This document shows positions 50,208-58,165 of a DNA stretch of 64,000 nt, piece by piece. This DNA is from Nocardioides sp. GTDB lineage: Bacteria; Actinomycetota; Actinomycetes; Propionibacteriales; Nocardioidaceae. A model generated the notes under the pieces. That model saw only the letters and a program-made list of their open reading frames with translations, did no database searches and was not told the DNA's origin. Position 1 is the first letter of the stretch, and every line of letters begins with the position of its first letter. The translations under genes and the position numbers were made by a program. Location: positions 1 to 64,000 of the forward strand of contig JACJWV010000016.1 in the NCBI GenBank assembly GCA_020636915.1, written 5' to 3'.

Positions 50208-51362
50208 TCAGGCCAGACCGGCGCGGGCGATCAGCTGGCCGGCGATGACGTTGCGCTGGATCTCATTGGTTCCCTCGCCGACGATCATCAGGGGGGCGTC
50301 GCGGAAGTAGCGCTCGACGTCGAACTCGGTGGAATAGCCGTAGCCGCCATGGATGCGTACGGCGTTGAGGGCGACCTCCATGGCGGTCTCGGAGGCGAAG
50401 AGCTTCGCCATGCCGGCCTCCATGTCGACGCGCTCGCCGGCCTCGTAGCGCTCGGCGGCGTAGAGGACCAGCTGCTTGGCCGCGGTGAGCTTGGTGGCCA
50501 TGTCGGCCAGGTAGTTGCCCACCGATTGGTGCCGCCAGATCGGTTTGCCGAACGACTCCCGTTCGGTGGCGTAGCGGATGGAGTCGTCCAGCGCGGCCTG
50601 GGCCACGCCGACCGCTCGGGAGGCCACCTGCAGCCGCCCGGTTTCCAGACCCTTCATCATCTGCGCGAACCCGCGGCCCTCGACGCCCCCGAGCAGCGCG
50701 GTGTGCGGGGCGCGGTAGTCGTCGAAGGCCAGCTCACAGCTCTCGACTCCTTTGTAGCCGAGCTTGGGCAGGTCCTTGCTGACCACCAGCCCGGGGCCGT
50801 GCTCGACCAGGAGGATGGAGACCCCGGCGTGCCGGGGCTGGGCCTGCGGGTCGGTCTTGCACAGCAGGGCGATGAGGCCGGAGCGGCGGGAGTTGGTGAT
50901 CCAGGTCTTGGTGCCGTTGACGACGTAGCCGTCCTCGGTCGCCCGCGCGGTCGTGGTCATGGCCTGCAGGTCCGATCCGCCGCCGGGCTCGGTGAGCGCC
51001 ATCGTCGCGCGCAGCTCCCCGGTCGCCATGCGGGGCAGGTAATGGGCCTTCTGGGCGTCGGTGCCGAACGTCGAGATGAGCTTGGCGACCACCGTGTGAC
51101 CGCCCATCGCCCCGGCCAGCGACATCCAGCCGCGGGCGAGCTCTCCGGTGATCAAGGTGTAGCAGGGCATGCTCACCGGTGTGCCGTCGTACTCCTCGGG
51201 GATCGCGAGCCCGAAGATGCCCAAGTTCTTCATCTGCTCGATGAGCTTCTCGGGGTACTCGTTGGCGTGCTCCAGCCCGTTGACCACCGGCCGGACCTCG
51301 TGGTCGACGAAGTCACGGACGACGGCGAGCATCTCGAGCTCGTCCTCAGGGATGGTGACCAT
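50208..51362 (-). CDS. Acyl-CoA dehydrogenase
   Basis: A 384-residue FAD acyl-CoA dehydrogenase. Signatures are ALTEPGGGSDLQAM, GTKTWITNS, and near the C-terminus RIHGGYGYSTEFDVERYFRD, ending in the VGEGTNEIQRNVIAGQL stretch with the likely catalytic Glu. It introduces the 2,3 double bond into an acyl-CoA, passing electrons to ETF. With the racemase in the same regulon it could act on (S)-2-methylacyl-CoA. The ATG at 51362 has AGGAG upstream; the DUF35 gene follows after 32 bp. Confidence 0.9.
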   Translation of the reverse strand: MVTIPEDELEMLAVVRDFVDHEVRPVVNGLEHANEYPEKLIEQMKNLGIFGLAIPEEYDGTPVSMPCYTLITGELARGWMSLAGAMGGHTVVAKLISTFGTDAQKAHYLPRMATGELRATMALTEPGGGSDLQAMTTTARATEDGYVVNGTKTWITNSRRSGLIALLCKTDPQAQPRHAGVSILLVEHGPGLVVSKDLPKLGYKGVESCELAFDDYRAPHTALLGGVEGRGFAQMMKGLETGRLQVASRAVGVAQAALDDSIRYATERESFGKPIWRHQSVGNYLADMATKLTAAKQLVLYAAERYEAGERVDMEAGMAKLFASETAMEVALNAVRIHGGYGYSTEFDVERYFRDAPLMIVGEGTNEIQRNVIAGQLIARAGLA

Positions 51363-51420
51363 GCTGTGCTCCTGCTGTTCTCGGGGGCTGGAAGTGGGGG
51401 ACGTCTGAGACGTGGGCGGC

Positions 51421-52455
51421 TCAGGGGGTGAGGACGAGACGGCCGGTGACGGCACCTGACTCGACGAGCCGGTGGGCGTCGCTGGCCTCCTCGAGAGGCC
51501 GAACCTCCTCGATCACCGGCACCACGAGCCCGCGGCTGACCAGCTCGAGGGCGTCGACGGCCTGTTGTCGAGTGGTGCTGATAGCCGAGAGAAGGTCGAT
51601 GCCGCGCAGGAACAGCTGGGCCGGATTCAGGCTCACGAAGTCGCCGGTGAGCTGACCCACGAGCACCCACCGCCCGGCCCGAGCCAGGCTCCTACGCACC
51701 GAGTGGAAGACCGGCGTGCCGACGTTGTCGATCGCGACGTCGACGCCGTGGCCGTTGGTGTGGTCGAGGATCCGGGGGGCGAAGTCTGCGCCCGGGTCGA
51801 CCAGGAGGACCTCCGCACCCAGCTTCTCCAGCAGGGCGACCTTGCTGGGGGTGGTCGTGGTGGCAAGCACCCGTGCGCCGCAGGCCGCGGCGACCTGGAT
51901 GCCGTGGACGCCCAGACCGCCACCGGCACCGGTGACCAGCACCGTCTCACCGGCCCGGACCCGCGCGACGTCGCGGATGGCGTTGAGCTCACTGCCCACC
52001 GTGCACGCGACGATGCAGGCCTCCCCCGGGCTCAGGTTCGCCGGGATGGGCACGAGGTTGTCCTCTTCGACGAGGACGAGCTCGGCGTAGCCACCGTTGA
52101 GGCCGACGTCCCCGAGGAACTCCAGCGACGGGCACAGCGTCTCCCGGCCGGTGCGGCACCAGCGGCAGGAGCCGCACACGCGGCGCCGCTGGGTGGAGAC
52201 CACCACCTCCCCCGGCTGGCGGGCGGACACGGCGGGCCCGACCTCGACGATCTCGCCCGCGATCTCGTGGCCGCAGATGACCGGCAACTCGATCCCGCGC
52301 TTGAGCGTGCCCCGGCGGGTGGCCACGTCGTGCGAGCACACCCCGCACGCCAACACCTGCACCAGGCACTCGGCACCCTGCGGAACGGGATCGGGCACGG
52401 TCACCAGCTCCAGGACCTCGGGTCCGCCCACGGTGGTGACGACGACTGCTCGCAT
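51421..52455 (-). CDS. Zinc-dependent alcohol dehydrogenase
   Basis: A 344-residue medium-chain dehydrogenase. Catalytic zinc ligands are visible in ACGVCSHD and GHEIAGE. The structural zinc lobe C-x2-C-x2-C-x7-C is in the segment starting RVCGSCRWCRTGRETLC. The NAD(P) Rossmann motif is TGAGGGLG. It should oxidise an alcohol or reduce an aldehyde or ketone intermediate. It is the first gene of the eight-gene minus-strand unit and is divergent from the MaoC gene. The GntR-type dyad lies in the 35-bp gap between them. Confidence 0.88.
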   Translation of the reverse strand: MRAVVVTTVGGPEVLELVTVPDPVPQGAECLVQVLACGVCSHDVATRRGTLKRGIELPVICGHEIAGEIVEVGPAVSARQPGEVVVSTQRRRVCGSCRWCRTGRETLCPSLEFLGDVGLNGGYAELVLVEEDNLVPIPANLSPGEACIVACTVGSELNAIRDVARVRAGETVLVTGAGGGLGVHGIQVAAACGARVLATTTTPSKVALLEKLGAEVLLVDPGADFAPRILDHTNGHGVDVAIDNVGTPVFHSVRRSLARAGRWVLVGQLTGDFVSLNPAQLFLRGIDLLSAISTTRQQAVDALELVSRGLVVPVIEEVRPLEEASDAHRLVESGAVTGRLVLTP

Positions 52456-52468
52456 CTGGACTCTCCTT

Positions 52469-52488
52469 TGATCTTTGATACATTATCA
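52469..52488. promoter_or_regulatory. GntR-type 20-bp dyad between ADH and MaoC genes
   Basis: TGATCTTTGATACATTATCA, with the nested perfect dyad TTGATA-CAT-TATCAA, fills the 35-bp gap between the divergent starts at 52455 and 52491. It matches the complement of the site at 44315-44334 at 18 of 20 positions. A bound repressor would block both transcription units. The MaoC ATG begins 3 bp after the site, so that transcript is likely very short-leadered or leaderless. Confidence 0.75.
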
Positions 52489-52490
52489 AC

Positions 52491-53432
52491 ATGGCCCAGG
52501 AAAGCAACAGCCCCACGCGATCCGAATTGGACGGGTTGGCCGAGCGGCTCGCCGCCTGGACGCCGCCGGCCACGGAGACCCCGGCACGCATCGACCGCGA
52601 ACCGGCGGAGCGGTTCGCGGCGCTGTTGGACGCCGACCTGGGTGACCAGACGTCGCTTCCGCCGCTGTGGCTGTGGTTCTACTTCCTCGAGGCGTGGCCG
52701 CAGTCCAACCTGGGGCCGGACGGACATCCGGTGGAGGCGCCGTTCTACCCGCCGCTGTCACCGCGGGCGCGCATGTTCGCCGGCGGCCGGGTGCAGGTGC
52801 TGCGCGACATCACCTTCGGCGAGGCCGTGACCCGGCGATCAGAGGTGACCGACGTCGATGTCAAGACCGGCCGCACCGGCGAGCTCGTGTTCGTGACAGT
52901 GCGGCACCGCTACCTCGGCGCCGACGGCGCCGTCGCGTTGGAGGAAGAGCAGGACCACGTCTACCGGACCACACCTCCCTCCCCCGGGTCCGGTGCCGCT
53001 GTGGCCGCGACCGCCCCAGCGACTACCGGCGGCGCCGGCGCTGTTGTGGCACCGGGTCGCGCCGTCCGGCTGGACCGCGCCCGCGGGCGGCTGGACTTCC
53101 GCCCGGACCCGATGCAGCTGTTCCTCTTCAGCGCGCTCACCCACAACGCCCACCGCATCCACTACGACCTGCCCTACGCCATGGGTGTCGAGGGGTTCCC
53201 CGGTCTCGTGGTGCACGGGCCGCTGCTGGCGCTGCTGATGCTGGAGCTCGGGCGGCGCACCGACGAGACGCCGTTCCTCGGGTCGTTCGAGTACCGCTTG
53301 CGCCGGCCCGCGTTCGGAGGGCAACACCTGGTCGTCGCCAGGTCGTCCGAGGAGGTCACGGTCAGTCGCCACGGTGACCCGACCCCCCTGGCCACCTCCC
53401 GCATCACGGCGAAGGAGGCGTCCCGTGCCTGA
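52491..53432 (+). CDS. MaoC-like hydratase (mesaconyl/itaconyl-CoA hydratase type)
   Basis: A 313-residue double hot-dog protein. The N-terminal half has PLSPRARMFAGGRVQVLRDI, and the C-terminal MaoC half carries HNAHRIHYDLPYAMGVEGFPG and VHGPLLALLML, with the hydratase Asp/His region (HRIHYD). Its nearest described relatives are mesaconyl-C4-CoA and itaconyl-CoA hydratases and HTD2-like dehydratases. It probably adds water to an enoyl-CoA made by the dehydrogenase. It is followed, with 8-bp overlap, by a CitE-like lyase, the pair known from itaconate and C5-dicarboxylate breakdown. Confidence 0.82.
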   Translation: MAQESNSPTRSELDGLAERLAAWTPPATETPARIDREPAERFAALLDADLGDQTSLPPLWLWFYFLEAWPQSNLGPDGHPVEAPFYPPLSPRARMFAGGRVQVLRDITFGEAVTRRSEVTDVDVKTGRTGELVFVTVRHRYLGADGAVALEEEQDHVYRTTPPSPGSGAAVAATAPATTGGAGAVVAPGRAVRLDRARGRLDFRPDPMQLFLFSALTHNAHRIHYDLPYAMGVEGFPGLVVHGPLLALLMLELGRRTDETPFLGSFEYRLRRPAFGGQHLVVARSSEEVTVSRHGDPTPLATSRITAKEASRA

Positions 53433-54321
53433 TCCCGGACGCTGCGTGACCGGCCACCGCATCACTCATCTCTACGTCCCCGCCGACCAGCCGGCCCTGA
53501 TCGACAAGGCGCTCAGCCGCGTCTCAGGCTCACTCATCTTCGACCTCGAGGACTCCGTCGCCCCCGACCGCAGGCCGGAGGCCAGGCAGAACCTGCGCGC
53601 CACCCTGGAACATCCGCACGCGCAGCACGTCTGGGTCCGGGTCAACGCCGGAGCGGAGGGCCGTCTCGACGTCGACGCGCTGGGCGACTGCCGCCACATC
53701 GACGGAGTCTGGTTCGCGAAGGCCGACGACCCCGCCGAGATCGCCACCCTCACCGCGGAGCTGCCGGTGACCGTGCGCGTCGGCCTCGTCATCGAATCCG
53801 CCAAAGCCCTCTTCGCTCTGCCGGCCCTCGCTGCCCTCGGTCGGGTCTCGGTGCTCCAGCTGGGCGAGGCGGACCTCTCCGCTGATCTGCGCGCCGCACC
53901 GCACGAGGATCGGCTGCTCGACCCGATCAGGGCAGCGGTGGTCACGTGCAGCGCGGCGTTCCAGCTCGACAGACCGGTCGCGCCGGTCGAGATCCGCGCC
54001 GCCGACGTGGACGGCTTCCAGAAGAGCTCCCAGGCGTTTCGGCGCATGGGCTTCGGTGCCCGAGCCTGCATCACCCCGGCGCAGGTCGAGGCCGCCACCG
54101 AGGTCTTCCGGCCCTCCGCCGAGGAGGTGGAGGCCGCTCGGGTCGCGGTCCACGCCTTCGACCGGGCAGCACTCGAGGGCTCGGGGGTCTACCGCGGCCC
54201 AGACGGCGCCATGGTCGACGCCGCCACCGTCCGGTCGGCCCGCCAGCTCCTCGCTGACTGGGACACCGCCGACACAGTGCGCCCGATGACCCCCCGCGAC
54301 GAGGAAGCCGAGTCGCGATGA
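53425..54321 (+). CDS. CitE-like CoA-ester lyase
   Basis: A 298-residue TIM-barrel lyase of the HpcH/HpaI-CitE family. Metal-site residues are in LIFDLEDSVAPD, VGLVIESAKALFAL and LQLGEADLSADLRA. Relatives cleave citramalyl-CoA to pyruvate and acetyl-CoA, or malyl- and methylmalyl-CoA to glyoxylate and acetyl- or propionyl-CoA. The GTG at 53425 has GGAGG upstream and overlaps the MaoC stop. Together the two give hydration followed by C-C cleavage. The exact substrate is unknown. Confidence 0.85.
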   Translation: MPDPGRCVTGHRITHLYVPADQPALIDKALSRVSGSLIFDLEDSVAPDRRPEARQNLRATLEHPHAQHVWVRVNAGAEGRLDVDALGDCRHIDGVWFAKADDPAEIATLTAELPVTVRVGLVIESAKALFALPALAALGRVSVLQLGEADLSADLRAAPHEDRLLDPIRAAVVTCSAAFQLDRPVAPVEIRAADVDGFQKSSQAFRRMGFGARACITPAQVEAATEVFRPSAEEVEAARVAVHAFDRAALEGSGVYRGPDGAMVDAATVRSARQLLADWDTADTVRPMTPRDEEAESR

Positions 54322-54400
54322 ACCCGCCTCGGACCCACCGGCCCGGTCGCGGACCCCACACCAGCCCGTCCCGCAAACCATCTCGCTCAAAGGAACTGTC

Positions 54401-54922
54401 ATGTCCACCACGCAGTGGGTCTTGAACCTCGCCCTGCTCGCCTGGGTGCTCGGCCGCAACGTCGGCACGAAGGCGCTCACACCCGCGTTCTTCGCGGTGC
54501 CCGCGCTCCTCGTCGCCACCGTGGCCGTGCTCTACCTACGCCACATCCCGACAGCCGGTGACGATGACGTCCTTGTCTTGGTCGGCGCCGGCACCGGGGC
54601 GGTCCTCGGTGTCGTGGCTGCCGGATTGACCCGGGTGCACCGCCGCGCAGACACGCTCGCGGTGACCGCCGGTATCGCCTTCGCGGCCTTGTGGATCGCG
54701 GTCATCGCGGGGCGCGTCGCGTTCGCCGAGTGGGCGTCGCACAGCGGCGCCATGACCATCGGCCGGTTCTCGATGCGCCACCACATCACTGGCGCCGACG
54801 CCTGGACGGCCGCCTTCGTCCTGATGGCCCTGGCGATGGTGGTGACTCGGTACGCGACCACCGCCGCGGCGGTCACGGTGTGGCACCACCGCGCGGTACC
54901 CGCCGCCGAGGTCGTGCGATGA
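54401..54922 (+). CDS. Small polytopic membrane protein
   Basis: A 173-residue protein with about five hydrophobic segments, starting with STTQWVLNLALLAWVLGRNV. The layout (RNVGTKALTP-type loop, VHRRAD loop) resembles small actinobacterial DUF1453-type membrane proteins, but I do not recognise a defined family with certainty. The ATG lies 79 bp after the lyase, preceded by AAGGA. It overlaps the CPBP protease gene by 4 nt. A link to the catabolic pathway is not evident. Confidence 0.65.
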   Translation: MSTTQWVLNLALLAWVLGRNVGTKALTPAFFAVPALLVATVAVLYLRHIPTAGDDDVLVLVGAGTGAVLGVVAAGLTRVHRRADTLAVTAGIAFAALWIAVIAGRVAFAEWASHSGAMTIGRFSMRHHITGADAWTAAFVLMALAMVVTRYATTAAAVTVWHHRAVPAAEVVR

Positions 54923-55770
54923 GTCCGGGCCCGGGTTCGGTCGCGGACTCTCAGTTGGTCGCGGCGCCCGGTCGGCCCGAGGACCAGGGGTGGCCGCAGC
55001 TGGCGTATCTGGTCCTCGCGGTCTTCGCCGGCCCGTGGACGATCTGGCTCTCCCGGATCGCCCAGGACCATGGCCTGATCGGGTGGCACCTGCCTCAAGG
55101 ACTCGCGTTGTGGAGCATCAGCCCAGCACTGGCGCTGACAGTCCTCAGTGTCGGCGGGCGGTCTGGATTGCGAGACCTCGGCGACCGGCTGCTCCGGTGG
55201 CGAGCGCCCACCTGGATCTACCTGGTCGCGCTCGGCCTGCCTGTGGTGATCGCTGTCGGCAGCGCTGCGCTGGTGTCGGGCACCGGCGGCGACGTGCCGG
55301 TGGGGCGGCTGATGTCGCTGCCGGCGGCGCTGATCTACCTCGGCTACGGCACCGGCCTGTTCCTGCTCACCGAGGAGGCCGCCTGGCGCGGGGCACTCCT
55401 GCCTCGCGTCCAGGACCGGCTCGGGCCCGCGGGCGCCTCGCTGATCATCGGCGCCGTCTGGGCCGCGTGGCACCTGCCGCTGGTGGCCAACCCGGCCGAG
55501 CACGACCGAGGACTGCCCGTGATGCCGTTCCTGATCCTCATCGCCGCCACCAGCGTCCTGATCACCGGCCTGGTCAACGCCGCCGCGGGCAGCGTCGTCG
55601 TGGCCGCCGTCTTCCACGCGTCTTTCGACGCTAGCTACTCCTACGTCGGCGTGGTCGGGCCCGGACACGCCATGCTGAACGTCGCCGCCGTCCTCACCAC
55701 GGTCACCGCAGCCGCGCTGCTGCTCGTCACCGATGGTCGGCTGCTCCTCACCCGGGAGGCGAGGCGGTGA
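54919..55770 (+). CDS. CPBP-family intramembrane metalloprotease
   Basis: A 283-residue membrane protein with the CPBP (Abi/Rce1-like) motifs EEAAWRGALLPR, the second motif WAAWHLPLV, and the third HASFDASY. The Glu and His residues of the three motifs form the metalloprotease site. Family roles include peptide maturation and self-immunity. It is coupled to the small membrane protein upstream (ATGA overlap) and converges on the GntR gene 23 bp away. Why it belongs to this unit is unclear. Confidence 0.85.
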   Translation: MSPGPGSVADSQLVAAPGRPEDQGWPQLAYLVLAVFAGPWTIWLSRIAQDHGLIGWHLPQGLALWSISPALALTVLSVGGRSGLRDLGDRLLRWRAPTWIYLVALGLPVVIAVGSAALVSGTGGDVPVGRLMSLPAALIYLGYGTGLFLLTEEAAWRGALLPRVQDRLGPAGASLIIGAVWAAWHLPLVANPAEHDRGLPVMPFLILIAATSVLITGLVNAAAGSVVVAAVFHASFDASYSYVGVVGPGHAMLNVAAVLTTVTAAALLLVTDGRLLLTREARR

Positions 55771-55793
55771 CCGGGCAGTCGGTGGCCCATCGC

Positions 55794-56480
55794 TCAGTCC
55801 GAGAGGACGTTGCGCTTCTCCAGAATCGTCAGCACGTAGGCGCCCTCCACCCGCATGTGCTCCCGGTTCGCGGCGTCAAGGGCCTCGGCGTCGCCGGCGA
55901 TGAGCGCGTCCAGGATCTTCGCGTGTCCGTTGTTGGCCTCGGGGCTGGCAGTCTGCAGCTCGTACAGCTCGCGGGGGAGGTTGTGCGACATCTGCCGCAG
56001 GATCGACTTGATGCGCATGCTGCCCCCGATCCGGGTCAACAAGGCGTGGAACTCCCAGTTGAGGCGGATCGTCTGCTGCGGGTCGTCCGCGCTGCGCATC
56101 TGCTCGTGCCACGCGCGCATCTGGGTGACGTCGTCCTCGGAGACCGAGTCCAGCGCGCGGGCGGCCGCCATGCCCTGGATCATCCCGTAGATGTCGTAGT
56201 GGTCCTCGATGTCGCTGCGACTGATCGGCTGCACGTAGGTGCCCCGGTGCGGCTCAGAGGTGACCAGCCCGTCGGTCTCCAAGGCGATGAGCGCCTCGCG
56301 GACCGGGAGCCTGCTGACCCCCAGGTCGGCCGCCAAGTCGTCCTGCGGCACCCGCTGACCCGCCTTGAGCGCACCGTTGAAGATCAGCCGCCGAATGTGG
56401 TCGGCCACCGCTGCACTCATCGCCGACCGCGGCACGCGGCCCAGCCCGCCGGCGCCCAGCCCGAACTGCTCGCTCGTCAT
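55794..56480 (-). CDS. GntR/FCD-family transcriptional regulator
   Basis: A 228-residue FadR-subfamily GntR regulator. The winged helix contains GQRVPQDDLAADLGVSRLPV and the wing VTSEPHRGTYV, followed by a helical FCD effector domain from about residue 85 with metal-site residues (EFHALL region and the C-terminal HMRVEG His). Such proteins sense organic acids or acyl-CoAs. The ATG at 56480 follows AGGGGG. It is divergent from the decarboxylase-lactonase gene and is the only regulator inside the island, so it is the natural owner of the 20-bp dyads at 44.3 and 52.5 kb. Confidence 0.9.
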   Translation of the reverse strand: MTSEQFGLGAGGLGRVPRSAMSAAVADHIRRLIFNGALKAGQRVPQDDLAADLGVSRLPVREALIALETDGLVTSEPHRGTYVQPISRSDIEDHYDIYGMIQGMAAARALDSVSEDDVTQMRAWHEQMRSADDPQQTIRLNWEFHALLTRIGGSMRIKSILRQMSHNLPRELYELQTASPEANNGHAKILDALIAGDAEALDAANREHMRVEGAYVLTILEKRNVLSD

Positions 56481-56497
56481 CACATACCCCCTTTTGA

Positions 56498-56513
56498 TCA
56501 GGAATCTTATATC
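56498..56513. promoter_or_regulatory. Partial GntR-type site upstream of regulator
   Basis: ATCTTATATC at 56504-56513 (complement GATATAAGAT) matches GATACAAGAT of the strong dyad at 9 of 10 positions, and TGATCA at 56495-56500 lies next to it. It sits 24-33 bp before the gntR start and about 45 bp before the divergent fusion gene. It fits autoregulation, but the match is weaker than at the other two sites. Confidence 0.4.
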
Positions 56514-56557
56514 CGACAACCGGAGCGGGGGATCTCGACTCACGGAAGGAACAACGA

Positions 56558-57826
56558 ATGAAGCACACCGACACTCCCGAACAGACTCAGCCGGAGAGCG
56601 GCGGAACCGGACCACGACACCCCGGCAGCCCCACCGGCGATGTCGTGGTCGCGCGTTCTCGGGGCGCCGACCACTTCAGCCGGTTGATGGGCCGTCGTCC
56701 CGAACAGGCCCTGGCGGCCGTGCGGGCCGCCTCGCCCCAGATGTACGACTGGCTGGTCGGCGGCCCCTTTGCCGGACCCCTGGCCGGGTCCGAACTCAGC
56801 ATGGCGCAGCGTGAGCTCGCCACGGTGGCCGTCCTGGTCGCGCTGGGCGACACCGAACGGCAGCTCGCCGCCCACGTCGCCGCAGCGCTCCGCCACGGCG
56901 TCACCCCGACGGAGCTGCGGGCCATCCCGGTGCATGTCTCGGTCTACGCCGGGCACCCCCGGGCACTCAACGCGCTCACCGTGATCGACCGGGTCCTGGC
57001 CGACGCGCACACGCAGGCCCCGCCCGCGTTGCGCCAGGTGCCGCTTCGCGACCACACCACCACGGTGGCGCAGGCCGGGGTCGCCGGCCCGCCGGTCGTG
57101 CTCGTCCACGCGCTCGGGCTGGACTGGCGGATGTGGGAGCCGGTGATCACCCGACTGGCAGAAGGGCGCACGGTGTACGCCTACGACCTACGGGGCCATG
57201 GCTCGGCCACCGAGGCCCCCCACCCGTCCAGCATGAGCGACCTGGCCGCCGACCTGTTCGAGGTAATGGATTCCCTCGCGCTCGACCGCGCGCACGTCGT
57301 GGGTCTCTCCTACGGCGGCGGGGTCGCTCAGACCGCGGCGACACTCGCGCCCGAGCGGTTCGAGTCCCTGACCCTGATGGCCACGACCAACGTCGCGTTC
57401 GAGGCGTTCGAGGGCCGGGCCCGGTCGATCGAGCAGGACGGCATGGCCGCCCAGATCGCGCCGTCGCTGGTGCGGTGGTTCACCTCCAACGCGCTCGCCG
57501 TCAACGACTGGGGCGTGCGCTACGCCCGCGACTGCGTTCTCCGTGGCGACCCCGGACACGCCGCCGCGGCGTGGCGGGCGTTCTCCACCATGGACGTCGA
57601 AGGCAAGTTCGCGGGCTTTGCTCCTCCCACGTTCGTGTTGGCGGGCGAGCTCGATGCCTCGACCACGCCGGAGGTCATGTCGCGGATCGCACGCGACATC
57701 CCCGGCGCTCGCTATGCCGAGATGCCGGGAACTCCGCACATGCCGACGCTCGAACAGCCCGACCTCGTCGTGGCCGCTCTGGACGAGTTCCTGCCGGTGA
57801 TGGCTGGTGCTGCCGAGCGCAGTTGA
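56558..57826 (+). CDS. Carboxymuconolactone decarboxylase-like/alpha-beta hydrolase fusion
   Basis: A 422-residue two-domain protein. Residues about 70-150 form a CMD (AhpD-like) domain (SELSMAQRELATVAVLVALG, RHGVTPTELRAIPVHVSVYA). Residues about 165-420 are an alpha/beta hydrolase of the 3-oxoadipate enol-lactonase type, with nucleophile GLSYGGG, Asp in LAGELDAST and His in GTPHMPT. In described PcaL fusions, the lactonase precedes the decarboxylase; here the order is reversed. The CMD domain lacks obvious redox Cys residues, so decarboxylation rather than peroxidase activity fits. It probably converts a muconolactone-like intermediate. The ATG has GGAAGGA upstream. Confidence 0.83.
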   Translation: MKHTDTPEQTQPESGGTGPRHPGSPTGDVVVARSRGADHFSRLMGRRPEQALAAVRAASPQMYDWLVGGPFAGPLAGSELSMAQRELATVAVLVALGDTERQLAAHVAAALRHGVTPTELRAIPVHVSVYAGHPRALNALTVIDRVLADAHTQAPPALRQVPLRDHTTTVAQAGVAGPPVVLVHALGLDWRMWEPVITRLAEGRTVYAYDLRGHGSATEAPHPSSMSDLAADLFEVMDSLALDRAHVVGLSYGGGVAQTAATLAPERFESLTLMATTNVAFEAFEGRARSIEQDGMAAQIAPSLVRWFTSNALAVNDWGVRYARDCVLRGDPGHAAAAWRAFSTMDVEGKFAGFAPPTFVLAGELDASTTPEVMSRIARDIPGARYAEMPGTPHMPTLEQPDLVVAALDEFLPVMAGAAERS

Positions 57827-57947
57827 CCCGCCGCTGGCTGCACAACGACCGATAGCGCCGGGTCTCGGCCGCCAGCATGGGCGTTGGGAGTGTCACCATG
57901 GCGGCGCCTCCGGAGCGGACGGAACACGATCACCGTCACGCAATGCA

Positions 57948-57981
57948 GAGGGTCCCGCACCGTTCACGGTGCGGGACCCTC
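57948..57981 (-). terminator. 14-bp hairpin terminator after tRNA-Tyr
   Basis: The arms 57948-57961 (GAGGGTCCCGCACC) and 57968-57981 are perfectly complementary, with a 6-nt loop. The hairpin lies 7 bp beyond the 3' end of the minus-strand tRNA and may also stop readthrough from the fusion gene on the other strand. Confidence 0.85.
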
Positions 57982-57988
57982 ATCCACG

Positions 57989-58070
57989 TGGCAGGTGAAG
58001 GATTCGAACCTTCGAAGGCAAAGCCGACGGATTTACAGTCCGCTCCCATTGGCCGCTCGGGCAACCTGCC
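57989..58070 (-). tRNA. tRNA-Tyr (GTA)
   Basis: The acceptor stem GGCAGGT/ACCTGCC pairs 58064-58070 with 57990-57996, and an A discriminator is at 57989. The anticodon loop CTGTAAA (anticodon at 58034-58036) lies in a CGGA/TCCG stem. The T-arm contains GGTTCGAATCC, and there is a long variable arm as expected for bacterial tRNA-Tyr. CCA is not encoded. Confidence 0.95.
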
Positions 58071-58165
58071 GGGGAGTCGCGCCGCGGCCGTTTGGCCCGG
58101 CGACAACAAGGCGAAAGAATAGCGCAGCCCGCGTGGCAGACGAAAACCAGACCAGAGGAGTGAAG

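Noticed and set aside
39000..57900. Genomic island inserted at tRNA-Tyr
   Set aside because: The island lies next to tRNA-Tyr, but I found no integrase and no direct repeat of the tRNA 3' end at the far side, so insertion at this tRNA is not supported.
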